A stretch of DNA of 64,000 nucleotides from Polytrichum commune (GCA_950295325.1 OX485808.1:28664527-28728526), one strand, 5' to 3'. Counted from the stretch's first letter, positions 24,192 through 36,898 are shown. Program-made: numbers and translations. The notes: generated by a model not told the origin, from the letters alone.

Positions 24192-24694
24192 GGGCCACCT
24201 CCCACGCGAGAGATTGGGAGCCTGTGACCGTTGCACTTCAAGCACTCTCGTTGATCGAAAAGGCGGGGCCGGTCCAAGTTCACTTCACACTATGCTTGAG
24301 GGACCGACAGAGGGGAGTGTGTGAAGAAAGCGAGATGGATGGTAAAGTCTACATGGCATCAAATGATTATGTTTTATGGTCACTTGGACTCTTTTCAAAA
24401 ACCGCCTCTTGGAGATAGGCCTATCACAAAACCGGTGGGAGACCATGGCACACCTAACGCTCACAACCGATGGTTTATTCTATTTTATCATGTGTAGGGA
24501 TCCACATGAATAGAAATTCGTTGAAATGGTAACATTTGGTTGAGGACCCGGTCACGTATGACCTCACACTACACGTGAGGGTCCGTGACCGCACAAGATA
24601 ATTTTGGAGGTGTGGTGGGACGGCCTTTGGACACTTTCTTTTGGGCTCTCGCAATTTCGTGGTCACGGCTCTTGGCTCGTGTGTGAAGTGGCCC
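24192..24694. mobile_element. PIF/Harbinger-like MITE, 503 bp, TSD TAA
   Basis: The left end GGGCCACCTCCCACGCGAG and the reverse-complemented right end GGGCCACTTCACACACGAG pair, with TAA at 24189-24191 and 24695-24697. Two related copies are at 59339-59835 and 63801 to the window end. No coding capacity is seen. Confidence 0.8.
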
Positions 24695-24697
24695 TAA

Positions 24698-25620
24698 CTT
24701 GTGAGTTGATGGGCTTGCAAACCACTGGTTGGACCGGTATACTAGGCTCAATACCTAGTATACTCGATACTTGATAGTTGGTAATGGTGCCAAAGAACCT
24801 CTCCGGCTAGTATCAAAATGGTCGTATCACAAGGTGAGGGGAATCTTCATATACGTGAGTTCTTATTTGGGTCAGTGTCATTCAAAACTGTGTTGGAGCC
24901 ACAAACAGGTTTGTAACTTATAAGCGAATAGGCTTGTTAACCAATGGTTGAACCGGTGTATAGGTGAATGCGTGGTATTCATGCTTGGTATTTGTAACGG
25001 GGTTAAAGAACCTATCCGGCTAGTATCAAAATGGTTGTATTGAACGAATTTTGGTAGTTGGTGAGTATCACAAGGTGGGGGAATCTTTGTATACGCAAGT
25101 TATTATTTGGGTTACTGTCATTCAAAACCGTATTGGAGCCGCAAACGGGTATGTAACTTCTAAGTGAATAGGCTTGTTAACATATGGTTGGACCAGTGCA
25201 TAGGTGAATGCGTGGTATTGATACTTGATATTTGTAATGATTTCAAAGAGCCTATCCGAATGGTATCAATTTTATTGCACCGGTCAAGTATTGATAGTTA
25301 GTGGGTATCATAAGGTGAGAGGATCTTTGTGTACTCGAGTTATTGTTTGGGTCGGTGTCATTCAAAACCGTATTGGAGCCGCAAACGGGTATTTAACTTC
25401 TAAGTGAGTAGGCTTGTTAACCGATGGTTGGACTAGTGCATAGGTGAATGCGTGGTATTGATACTTGATATTTGTAATGATTACAAAGAGCCTATCCGCA
25501 TGGTATCAATTTTATTGCACCGGTCAAGTATTGATAGTTAGTGGGTATCATAAGGTGAGAGGATCTTTGTGTACTCGAGTTATTGTTTGGGTCGGTGTCA
25601 TTCATAACCGTATTGATGTG
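24698..25620 (+). repeat. Tandem array, about four units of 220-240 bp
   Basis: Units begin at about 24696, 24916, 25155 and 25394, each with a TAACTT..TAAG..AATAGGCTTGTTAAC-like start. Each also has TAGGTGAATGCGTGGTATT (absent from unit 1) and a 'cattcaaaaccgtattggagcc' type end. The last two units are nearly identical and 240 bases apart. The open frames at 25225-25407 and 25465-25680 arise only from this periodicity. The left border coincides with the right target duplication of the MITE at 24192-24694. Confidence 0.8.
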
Positions 25621-28600
25621 ATCATAGTTTTATTTAGATGTGAAGGTTCATGGCTGGTATATAAACCCAAACGGTATTAAAGAAAAAGAATAAAGCAGCC
25701 TTCAACATCCACACCCTACTGAAATCAAATAAATTTAATCAATTATAAATACTCCTTCAAGGTTTCATATTATCATTGCATGGTCTACGTGATAGTTTGC
25801 ACAAATCCCTTACTTATATTTAAAACCACTTCTCACTCTGTGCATGAGATGGAGATTATAGTTAGCACAACTTATTACAAACATGAATTGGAATATGTCA
25901 TCTCGTTTATAATTTTCTCGATGTTCCCCACCACGAGTTCCCGTGCATGCGTCCACCAATGACCACAACCACTTATTTACGTTTGACAACATGCATCATG
26001 TGTTGAGAGTGCCCCCATTTGCAGAGCCACAAATGGGTTGACTTTCAGCCCTTGAAGGCTCCCAGTTGTCATTGCATAGCCTAAGTTATGTGACAATTTG
26101 TACAAGTCCCTAATCAAAATGGGTATTATATTTCAACAACAACAACAACAGACAATGGTGATCAAATATTAAGATACTGAACTTAAGATGGTGTCCTTGT
26201 TGTGAACACATGTATCTAATCTCATCATAACACGTGTAAGTTGGTGGCGGTCCTTTAGGAATTAACTACAAGTCTTGCCATATCCCACTCAAGTATAGAT
26301 GTTTTGCATGAGACTAGTGTTCGATTAAGGGCCGCGTACCTTACACTACACGTTTTAAGATGTATGTCTTTTACTATACGAACACAACCTACTCTATTTT
26401 TCTAATTCACACGTGCATTTGAAGGAGTGGGCCTAGAGTGGCCCATTTGATATTTTTGAGGATTGGTAGTCTGTAGCTGCATGTTGGGAATGGCATTTGG
26501 TTTGACTTATGCATTCCACTCTCCCACAAGTTCCCGATGCACATGTCCATTGGTGATCACAACCACAAATTTTTTGTTCAAGAAATCACTTCATGCATCG
26601 TGTGTCTTATTGGTTAAATTTCGCAAATTTACCGACCTCAAATCTTCAAAAATGGAATATATTGCTAAAAGGGGGCATTCTTGCTTCACTAGTTTTCCTA
26701 ATTTTAAGTTTTTTAAATGTATGAAAGCATCAAAGCTAGCAGTGTAGGATGAATGCCATGTTCTAACCAAGTGACATTCAAAAGTACAATCAAGCGTTTT
26801 ATGAGGTGTATGCCTATGTTACACATTAGTCGACAAGTTGACTAATGTGTATACAAATAACACTTGGCATTAATATGCTCAAGAATCTCGTCTCTTGCAT
26901 ACCAAAGTGTAAATATATGATACTTGCCATTAGTATGCTCAATGATATCATCCCCTTGCATACTATAATGCCAAAAATACCATTTCCAATATCCCAATGT
27001 GCTACATTAAATGTCATAATGTAAATATTTTTTCGCTTAAGAAAATTTACTTATTTTGACAAATATTATAAAATTGGCAATTAGCAGATGTGGCACTTTG
27101 AAACCTCTGGTATCTAGTTTAGGTCATTTGCAAATAGTGTGCATGGCACTGGATACCATAAATGGTGTAGTTGATTATCCTCCCTAACATTTAAAACGTG
27201 AATGAAACAATTTGCTATTTCAAGCGGTTAACTTATAGCCCACCCACACGTACTGGTGCACGCCACCAATGAATGGTGTTTATCAGCACTAGTTACATCC
27301 AGTGGCTCTCACTGGCCAAATCGGAACTAAAAGTGGCCCATGATGGTAGGAGTCGTTCATTGGTGGCCCACACCAGTAAGTGTGACCATCTAGTAGTTTG
27401 TAACAACGTAGATTCCAACTCTCCGTGTACATTGATAGCCTCTACCATGGTCGGGCTTTTTAGACCTTTTAAAGCAATGTTACACCACCCAATATTGGTT
27501 GCTTTTCAATGGGGCCTTTTGGCTGTCTTTTTGGGTAACCCATTAAAATAAGGTCGTAACCGATTTTTCTCGGGGTCGATTCAATGAGATCCCAGCCCAT
27601 GTCAATGTACGTGGGTGTTACTCAATTCATTTGTCATGTTCTCCAACTTTTGTCAATTAGACTTACACAACAAAACTTGTGTTGCATTAGCAAATCTATG
27701 ATGAAGCATTAGTAGAAAATTAGATTGAAAATCAACCTTCCCTTGTTTCAAAAAGGGAAGGTTATTGAAAGTGCACATTTGTTGACTCCTTAATTACATG
27801 CATAGGTCCTCCCAATTGTGTTCATTATTTAAGTGTAGGGTAGCTAATAATATTTGAATACGTAGTCCAATATCTTCTAAGCACGTGTCTTTATGGTTTG
27901 CTCTTCGATCCTCACCAAAGCACATACCAATCACATGTAGGGGGTTGATTAAGAAGAGGAACCAAATAACACCCGCATACATTAACGTTGAGGTTGGTCC
28001 CAAGTGATCACAACAAATGAGATTATAGCAAGGGCCGATTCTCCCATGTCTAATGGACTTCATGCCAAATAACTGAGGTTGTTGCATAAGGCTAAGTGGG
28101 AAGAGAAGAAGAGAGGGAGCCATTTAGATTCCAACCAATTCAACGGCCTAAAATGCTTCAAAATTTTATATCCAAATTTGAGGCCAAGAATCGGCCTTGC
28201 AATAATGGTGTACTCATTCCCTTGAGCTTGGACCATGTCATATGTCTTTTTTTAAATTAAAATATATATAAAAAATATAACTTACCCTAGGCGTAACATG
28301 GTTGGGACCAATTTCAAAATTTGCACCAATGAGAAGCACGTATTCCAACCTTATGACACATAAAATAAGTCTCAACTCCTAGTGTAAATTGGCCATGAGC
28401 TAACCTCCCATGGATGAATCTCTCTCTCTCTCTCTCTCTCTCTGGGTGAGCTCCTATTGAAATGAAATGACATTGATTTTAAAGTCCATAAAGTCAAAAT
28501 GCCTACATGACTATAAGCACATCAAGGTAGAGTAAATAATGCTTATTCTTTAGAGTAACAAAGTGCAATAGTTTTTACAATAATGACTACTATCAACATG

Positions 28601-28947
28601 ACAATAGTAGAAGGATGGGGGGTATTTGGTCACTTGTCAATGACATATGAGAAGATAGTGTTTAGTTCTCTTCCTTCCAAATGGAATACGGAAGTTGAGT
28701 CATGTTCTTGTCATGCAAATGGTATGTTAAACTTTCTGTCAAATTTTGGGGTTCCTCACTCCCACATATTAAATAGGTTCCAAGTCTATTATTGAATGTA
28801 TATTAAGAGCATAGTCCATCAATTTGTGAAAAAAAAACATAGTCCATCTCGGAAAAGTTCTCATATGCATTCGTGTACAATTCATGCAACATTGTTCAAA
28901 CCTCAAGATTGCTTTTACAAGTGGTTAATTTTTGGATGGCCTACGTA
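25621..28947. other. Intergenic stretch with repeat fragments only
   Basis: No supported gene is seen. 26820-26849 is a small palindrome (ACACATTAGTC arms). 27660-27790 resembles the repeat at 5990-6080 and includes an 11-bp hairpin (AACCTTCCCTT/AAGGGAAGGTT). A (TC)n microsatellite lies at 28419-28443. Confidence 0.5.
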
Positions 28948-29218
28948 GCCCCGGGCTAGACCACATCTTTATTCGGGTGGGCCTTGCCCCTCATGCGGCT
29001 CATTCACTGCCCGGTCTTCCTGCCCTCACATGCGTGGAAACTCTTCCAATGTGACAATACCCAGTCAAAATTACAAATATTCAAGTTGACATCACTTTCA
29101 TTATTCCCAAGTTAATCGATGAAGTTCCGATGAGGAAGAGTGCCCACGCAGGTGAGGGCAGTAAGGAGGCGTGGGAGGGGCTGGGCCCAACCAATAAAGA
29201 TGTGGTCTAGCCCGGGGT
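28948..29218. mobile_element. Mutator-like MITE, 271 bp, 9-bp TSD
   Basis: The ends are long inverted repeats: GCCCCGGGCTAGACCACATC at the left, and the reverse complement of the right end reads ACCCCGGGCTAGACCACATC. Pairing continues for about 70 bp. Flanks GCCTACGTA (28939-28947) and GCCTACCTA (29219-29227) match at 8 of 9 bases, as expected for a Mutator-superfamily 9-bp target duplication. Confidence 0.75.
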
Positions 29219-29227
29219 GCCTACCTA

Positions 29228-29420
29228 CACTACAATTTGTATTTAGTGTCACTTACTATTTGAAGTTACATCATGCTATGTACTTTGGCTATCGAAGTAT
29301 TGTGTTACCAAGCAAAGATGTTAATGTTCTATGATGTCCAAACAATCAGTTTGACCTTTGCTAGTAAATATTTACGGCGTTGCAAATTTCCAAATAGCAA
29401 GTGACACTAAATATTTAGTG
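29228..29420. mobile_element. Short MITE with CACTA-type ends and TA flanks
   Basis: TA|CACTACAATTTG at the left pairs with the reverse complement of the right end, CACTAAATATTTAG. The next block TTTAGTGTCACTTRCTATTTG is also inverted at both ends. It is related in its ends to 15360 and 47132. The left part of its interior (about 29245-29330) also resembles 30925-31028. Confidence 0.6.
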
Positions 29421-29424
29421 TAGT

Positions 29425-30495
29425 TAGAGTTAGACACAACTCCGAAAAAGGTATTCTTCTTTGCGCAATTAAACTTTATTGAAAACATATTTTATACGTC
29501 AAAACTCCTACACCTATTGAAAAGTACTTGTTGAGGAGTGTTCACACTATTTTCATGGAAACTTCAAATTTCAAAATTATTTATGGAGGTGGTATATTGT
29601 TCAATTTCCTAGCATTCCCTAGTTGGACACAAATCCAATCTTCTCGTGTTTTTCTTTGCACAAATCATCTCAAGAAAATCTTCCTTCTTTGAGCTTCGTA
29701 TACATCTTCCAAATGCTTGTTGAAAATTGTTCACGTCTCGTGCACAAAGACTTCAACTTAAAATTCTACAACAACATCTTTATTGGAAGTGGTACATTGT
29801 TTGGTTTCTTGATTTTTCTTAGTTGGACACAATTCCAAATAAGTGTCTTCTATGTGTAATCGAGGTCTGAATCTCTCTATTAAGAACATAGACCACATTC
29901 TACATAGAATCAATAATTTCACGTTAACCCCATATTCTTCGTGTTTGAGTTAAGATGACCTTGACTACAATATGACTTCTTCTCTACCTATCATCCTATA
30001 ATTAATTACATGCATGTAGATGCACTAATAGGTCATCTTCACAAGCATGTTGCATTTTGATCCATGCAAAATAAAATATACCACAAATACATATAACAAA
30101 GTTCATCCATCCATGTAGGAGGCATAGCAACGGAATAATTAACGTGGTTTTTTGAGGTAATAGTAAATATTCAAAATAGTGTGAAATCTTGATAAATTCG
30201 TGTGGGGTAACCTATTTGCATAAATTGGTGTACACAATCTTGTGCAAAGTGGTAAGTTTGATCATCAAATTTAATTTAAAATAAAATATTAAACATTTAA
30301 ATTGTAAACAAAAAATACAATGTGTAGTTATTTTGATTCTATTGCACCTTTACCAATGGTGATTACCACAATTTATGGGCCACAATCATAGACTTTAGTA
30401 AAGGTAACATGTGTACATCCATGCCCCGTCCGCATGTGAGAAGAATGCCAGCAAGGCCATTTCATTGACATTGCATATGTTAAGGATCCCTTGTA
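29425..30495. other. AT-rich intergenic stretch
   Basis: No gene or defined element is seen. Confidence 0.5.
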
Positions 30496-30643
30496 ACATA
30501 ACATTATTTAGATCCATAACAATGTCATGTGGGACTGTCAATATTCTACAGAATATTCTCCATATTCAATATGAATGTGGGAATATTTTGTAGAATAATG
30601 TCAGTCCCACATAACACTATTATGGATTTGAATAATGTTATGT
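30496..30643. mobile_element. Foldback MITE, 148 bp, almost entirely hairpin
   Basis: ACATAACATTATTTAGATCC at the left pairs with the right end, and ATGTGGGACTG, AATATTCTAC and AGAATATTC words pair inward, leaving only a short loop near 30570. TA lies next to the left end. The structure is Stowaway-like and non-coding. Confidence 0.7.
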
Positions 30644-31028
30644 AAACGAGGTGCATTTAATTGTAATATTTTATGGATTGGGCTCCCATATTGGCATATG
30701 CAATGAGAAACCGCCATGACATAGGTGTAATCCATGATTACTCCCGTGATCTTGGGAGTCCAACTATAAAGAATAGATGGATTGAAGTATTGGCCTTGTA
30801 AGGCAATGCCAAGCATACACAAAGAGTCTCTTCATCTAAGGGCAACCATAAATAACATTCATTATTGTGGTGCTTGGTTCCTAGAGGAGGGGGGGGGGGA
30901 CACATTGACACCCCTAATTATCCCATTTAGTGCATGTTACTATTCAGAGTTACGCAATGCTATGCATGTTTTATGGAGAATGAAATGTTATACCAAGCAA
31001 AGTCATTTGTGTTCTATAATGTCTGCAC
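30644..31028. other. Left flank of the copia element
   Basis: No gene is seen. A run of 11 G lies at 30889-30899. The block 30925-31028 resembles 29245-29330, so the retrotransposon inserted into an older repeat. Confidence 0.45.
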
Positions 31029-31619
31029 TATTACAAAACGGGTACAAAATGCATACAAAATGAGAAGCATATCACGCAAGCAAGATCGTATAATCCTTGA
31101 GAGCTAGAAAGCTAGACCGAGATTTCAATTCATTTCTCTCTCAACCTTAGTGTTTATTTAAAGTCTTTGATCATCACCACCTCCTAGGATGATGGGGCAC
31201 TGTACCGGCACCTAGTTGCCATTCTATGACGACAAGGCGTCTACGACGGTTAGGCCAAGGAGTAAATTTGAAGGGCTATTACCCTTATTTTGAGGTCCAA
31301 CCCTTCACTTTCCCTTCAAAATATTTTGCAACCCTTCAAAAAGGAAGGGTTAATCTTCTATACACCCTTCAAAATGAACGGCAAAAAAAAAGTAAACATG
31401 ATAATGTGCACTTTCAACAAAAACTTCAATACATACATGAAGGGCAATTTTTGAGGTAACCCTTCATTTTGAAAGGGAAAATTTTGAGTTACCCTTCCCT
31501 ATGAAATACAAGCAACCCTTCAAATTTATGCCCTGGGTTAGGCGTCCTTGACGACTAGGCGTCCTCAACGACGAGGTTGGGTCTACAGACAACTAGTCAT
31601 CAACGGTAATGTTATAACA
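31029..31619 (-). repeat. 3' LTR of the copia element, with MITE insertion
   Basis: It aligns with 38290-38609 on both sides of the MITE at 31256-31535. Shared words are TTACAAAACGGGTACAA, CAAGCAAGATCGTATAAT, CACCTCCTAGGATGATGGG and GACGAGGTTGGGTCTA. Without the insertion it is about 303 bp. Confidence 0.85.
31256..31535. mobile_element. hAT-type MITE, 280 bp, 8-bp TSD
   Basis: The left end CAAGGAGTAAATTTGAAGGG and reverse-complemented right end CAGGGCATAAATTTGAAGGG match at 17 of 20 positions. The 8-bp GGTTAGGC is duplicated exactly at 31248-31255 and 31536-31543. CAGGG-type ends with an 8-bp duplication define hAT elements. The uninterrupted LTR at 38290 confirms that this block is an insertion. 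Confidence 0.85.
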
Positions 31620-31866
31620 TTCCCCCTAGACACAAGGAGTTTAGTTTAGACATCACATTGCCTTCCCTCGTTAAAAACCTTACCGTGATAAAAATCCTCA
31701 CAATTTGAGGTAAAAATTCACGAGTGAAGGAATGAAGAGTGGAAGGGCCTAGATGTGGTTATTTAAATGTCAGGTAGGGATGAAAACCTTTGCATCATTA
31801 ACAATCTGCCTATGCCTAGTTGTTGGTAATGACTTAGTGAATAAGTCTGTTAGGTTATCAGAAGAA

Positions 31867-34800
31867 CTAACTTGTATCACATCTATATCTAATCCCAATA
31901 ATTAATGGGTGAAAAAGAACTTTGGATAAGATGTGCTTCATTCGGTCTCCTTTGATGTAGCATGCCTTTATCTGAGCAATGCATGCCGCATTATCTTCAT
32001 AGATCATTGTTGGAGGTTTTGGAAAATTAGAAAAAACAACAAGAACATTTGATAAAGCCATCCACCAGTCTCAACCATACGTATTCGCGGGAAGCCTCGT
32101 GCAAATCTATGATTTATGAATGGTTTGAGGATGTTGTTGCAAGGCTTTATTTCATCGATTTCCAAGATATTGCCACTCTTTGTCTAAGGAAATCATAACG
32201 TGTTTGTGATTTTCCTTTATGTGGATTAGAAAGGTAGCCCGCATCCACGTATCTTTTGATGTTGTTATCCTCTCCAACTTTATAAAACAATCCTAGATCC
32301 TCAATGCCCTTAAGGTATCGTAAGATATGTTTGACACCATTCCAATGCCGTTTTGTTGGCTTAGCACTAAATCTAGCTAATAAAATAACGCCAAATGCAA
32401 TGTCAGGCATGGTGCAATTTGCCAAATACATTAGTGCATTTATTGCTGCCAAATATGGAGTTTCAAGTCCCAAACATTTATCCCCTTCATCACATGGCCT
32501 AAAGTCATCTTTCTTTAGATCCAATGACCGTAACACCATCGGGGAACTTAGTGAGTGAGCCGCATTCATTGAGAAATACTTGAGTAGCTTTCGAGTATAC
32601 AAACTCTGATGAAGAAAAATACTTCCTACAAGGTGTTCAACCTGTAGGCCAAGATAAAAGGTAGTTTCACCAAGGTTTTTCCTCTCAAATTCACATTTGA
32701 GTTGAGAAATAATCTCGGAGATAGCATCAGTCGTACCGATGATGTTGAGGTCATCCACATATACAACCACAATAACTAACTATGTGTGAGTCCGTTTAAT
32801 AAAAATACATGGACAATGTCAGCCCTAAACCCCCACCCTTATGCGTATGTATCCAGGTGAGAGCTCAGGGCTCACATGAACTTGCTTCAACATACTCGGC
32901 CATAGGGACCCAATGAATCATAATCCAATAATAATAATCATAACACACTCACTCTTTTATTCCATGTCACACGGTTACAAGTATTCAAAAATATTGGCTC
33001 CCCTTGTTCTCATTAATGCAACCCATCCACACACTGCGCCAACACCCAACATCCTACGCTTAACACATCCCACACTAACCACTCAACTCACCTAACCGAA
33101 TATTAACAACCATTAAGTAAACCCACTTACAAGCGGATTACTTGAACTGTTAATTGCCCTTACTAATCACCCTTCCAGCCTAATGTTACTTCCCCAACCC
33201 TGCCTTCATTCCTCCTTCAGCTCTTAAGCCCCTGGTCTTCGCATACTATGGCGACCCTGCTGGACCGGCCTCCTCCTATCCCAGGCCTGCCACCTGGATT
33301 CTGAGGACTGTCTCACCTCCGGCCAACGGCCCCCTGGCTTCGGCAACCAACTGTATTGTTGGCTGATCCCACCTATAACTACTCTCACATTCAGCCTTCC
33401 TCTTGCGCCATGCTTGGCAGTCCCAACTTTGCCTCTGTCACCGAGCCCCGCTGGATGTCTCGATCCACCTCCCTGTTTTCCCAAACTCCCAAGCATCCAC
33501 TGCTCTTCGAGAAGATGATTGAAGCGGCCGCTACCTGATTCCGAATTTTATGACATTGTCAAGAGCATTCGAGTTTCTGGTCTTGGTGCTATCCCGGCTT
33601 TTCCCTCCCGTGGCATATCAACAATCCTTCCTCCTCACCCAACAGTCTCTCCTCTGAAATCAGGCGAGGCCAAATTCAAATTTCCTACCATCATGGCTAC
33701 ACGGACGAGGGAGTAACTCCTCTCTCGGTTCCCGCTATCTGTCCCAAGCTTCGCATTTTGGTGTTATCCTAGCTAACCTCCCTGCACCCGCCCCGGGCTC
33801 AATTCCAGCGGCGCCCAGCTCGTCACCTCTTGTGAGCGCATCCGACCGAAATCCTCTTCAACTCAAAATTCACTGGCCTCCCCTCCCCTGGCATCCAGCC
33901 GGGACTGCTACCTTCGGCAATCGGTGTCTCTGCCAACCAAGTTACATCACCCAGCTCCCTGGGCAGACATTGCCTCTATGCACTCTTACAAATCCAAATT
34001 TCGTAACAAGGGCTCCGCCCTCTGCCGCCAGCCTTTCGGTATGTAGAGAGAGAGAGAGAGGAGCCAAAGCTCCCAACCACCTTGTGATCCCGAAGCCGGA
34101 TTTCCCTAGGGTCCCGAGGCCCCTCACCCAAAACTAACACCGCCTGGTCCTAATTCGAACACATAAACCCCAACTCCAATTTCCTTACTAAAGGCTAGTG
34201 CCTAATTACTTAGCCTATTCTAATTCAACTACATTTTAAGAGCATCAAAGCCCTACCTATTGCCTCTAACGGTAAATCAAACCCCAAGCCTGAAGCTTGC
34301 ACTATTTTTATGTTTTTACACGTTTTATGAACAATCAAATCCTAAATGCTACTAATCCTTAATCCTAAGACACACATGAGCACCCATTTTGGGCTCATAG
34401 ACAAACCTCATCATTCTTAAATACATGATCTCTTAAATAATCTCTTAGACGTTTGTACCACATCCTACCAGCATGCTTAAGGCCATATAATGCTCTTTCA
34501 AATTTAAGGCATTTTGGTTGTCTTTGAGAGTTTTGGAACTCCACCAACCCCGCAGGAATCCTCATGTATATGTCAATATCTAAATTGCCATGCAAGTACG
34601 CGATAACTACATCCATCAATCTTGTTTCCAACTTCTTGTCAACTGCAAGACTTACAAGAGAATACGTCTCTTCATGATCAATGCCTGGATGTTAGATGAA
34701 GCCTTGGGTAACTAGTTGTGTTTCATACTGGGAAATGTTTTCAAACTTGTTTTGTTTCCTCACAAACACCCATTTACAACCTACTGGGTTAACCCTTTCG

Positions 34801-36746
34801 GTGTAGTCTCAACTGGACTAAACACCTTCCCACATGGGCCAATCACTTTGGCTACGAGCCTCGGCTATAGTAGTTGGAAGACAATCATCGTCCAAGTGTT
34901 ATGATACATGGAAACAAAAGACATCATCTAGGTTTACATGCGTACGATCCCATAACTTTCATGTCTTTACAAAGTTGATTGTAATTTTTGTTGAATCATC
35001 TAGTGTTTTTTTTTCAAAGTCATCTAGCTCAATGCTTAGAAGCACACCTCCGCGTGCCGCACATACCTTCTCCTAGGTATGTTCTTTGCGAGGTTGAAGA
35101 TTTTTACCACGACCTATTTTCATGGGTGTGGTTTGAACGGCGGGTCTCTCTAGATGAGCAGAAGCATTAACAACATGAATGTGTGACTTGGTTACATTTG
35201 CTACATTATTGAATAAATTGTGTAGTCTATCAACTAGTTGATTTAGATACAAATTGTATTCAACCTCTCTTTCACATTCTTGGGTACGAGGATCGGGAAA
35301 CATGTTTGAAGTAGATATAACATTAAAGTTAAAATCTCTACATGAATTTGATTGTCCTACCAAACATGGAATTTTTTCCTTATCAAAAAAACAATCAACA
35401 CATTTTTTTGTAATAGATTTCCAGTTAGAGGATCTAAGTATCTAATAATCTTAGGTGGTTCATAGCCAACGTACATCCCTTCTTTCTTTTGAGGACCCAT
35501 CTTAGTTCTATGTGGGGAAGAAATGGGCACTAATACTTTACAACCAAAAATTCTTAGATGTTTTATGCTAGGTACTTCTTCAAACACAACTTTTATAGGT
35601 ATAATGGATTTTAGTGAGAAGGGTCTTAAACGAACCAATGTTCTTGCATGTAGGATAGCGTAACCCCACGTTGAAGTAGGAAAATTGGATCTCATAGGTA
35701 ATGGTCTAGCAATTAATTGTAATCTCTTAATAAAAGATTATTGTAGACCACTTGTCTCATGGACATATGGTAATGAGTACTCTAATTGTATTCCAATTGA
35801 CTCACAATATGTCTTAAATGCTTGAGACTTAAATTCTCATGCACCATTTAAGCGCATGGACTAGATCGGATGATCTGGGAACCTAATCCGAAGTTGCATG
35901 ATGTGAGCTAACAATTTAGGAATTGTTAGATTTCTACTAGCTAAAAGAAAGACATGTGACCATTTTGTAGATGCCTCAATCAAGGCAAGAAAATATCTAA
36001 ATAGTCCATGGTGGATTTATAGGCCCATAAATATCCCCTTGAATCCTTTGAAGTATAACTGGGAGCTCATGTGGCAATTTCCATTTATGAGGTTGAGCAT
36101 TAAATTTACCTAAAGTACAAAATTCACAAGGTTTCATACCTTTCAATAAATTTGACATTTGAAGTTCGTGTCTTTTCGTGCTAGAAAGAATTCGCATCAT
36201 CATTAGAATTCTCTAGTGTCCCATGTACTCATGTTGGATGTTCGTACAAAATGCAGCAACCTTCCCCTCGGACAAACAAATTTAAAGGAACAATATACAT
36301 ACTTGAGGAGTATGTCGGATGTATTCAATTGGGAATCCATCATAAACCAAAATTTGCAACAACTCTCAATTGTCTTCCATGGTTGTACAAAGGTGAAAAC
36401 CGTTACATCGAATGTTTTGGAAACTCAATAAATTTCTTGTAGATGTTGGTAAGTAAACAACTTTAGAGACATGCATGCGTGTACCTCCAAGCATAATGAG
36501 ACATACTTCACCAATTTGGTATAATATTAAATGATTACCAATGATAGTGATGATATGTTTTCTTATTATATGACCTAAATACCCAAAAAAAATCTTATCA
36601 CAAAGAATAGTTTTGGTGGTTGCACTATCTAGTAACAAAAACACATTTATTGTATTAGATTTGGTGTCACTAGAGATGGTATGAGATTCCATATCTCCAA
36701 ATAGATATGTCGACACTTTATCGCATGGCGTCTCCGTGTATTCCAC
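31867..36746 (-). pseudogene. copia polyprotein remnants (protease, integrase, RT, RNase H)
   Basis: Pieces in transcript order follow. 36746-36366 is a protease/pre-integrase segment with LLLDSATTKTIL and TSTRNLLSFQNIRCNG. 36203-35997 has CEFCTLGKFNAQP and LQRIQGDIYGP. 35695-35357 is the integrase C-terminal part with HLRIFGCKVLVPI and RTKMGPQKKEGMYVGYE. 34631-34395 is the RT N-terminal part with DVVIAYLHGNLDIDIYMRIP and ALYGLKHAGRMWYKRL. 32770-32147 is the RT core with YVDD, followed by the RNase H connection. 32061-31867 is the RNase H tail with MIYEDNAACIAQ. The RT is split between NDEVC and PCIFIK by the insertion at 32817-34399. Multiple stops and frameshifts separate the pieces. Confidence 0.87.
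32817..34399. mobile_element. LTR-like insertion (family 1) in the copia RT, TSD GACAA
   Basis: GACAA is duplicated at 32812-32816 and 34400-34404, and the flanking RT reading frame joins when the block is removed. The insert begins TGTCAGCCC and ends GGGCTCATA, with an internal (AG)n run near 34040. A related block with the same ends and its own 5-bp duplication is at 44963-46214. A solo LTR is the likeliest explanation, given the 5-bp TSD and TG start, but it does not end in CA and no internal region is known. Confidence 0.7.
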
Positions 36747-36898
36747 ACGTGTGACGTGTGTGTCACGTCGCTTGCCGTAATCATTCTAAAGTTTTAAAAG
36801 GTGAGGGATAATCTTACAACTCTTGACAATATGATCCTTAGTCCCACACTTAAAACCATGTACGAGTAATTCAAAAAAATAGTCGTGTGCATGATGAC

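Noticed and set aside
11200-25620. Tandem repeats considered as a CRISPR array
   Set aside because: Units are contiguous 220-240 bp repeats without spacers in a plant nuclear genome.
25225-25680. Two nearly identical 60-71 codon frames
   Set aside because: They are created by the 240-bp tandem repeat, not by a duplicated gene.
34716-35170. Plus-strand frames inside the copia element
   Set aside because: They are opposite-strand shadows of copia polyprotein sequence that reads on the minus strand.
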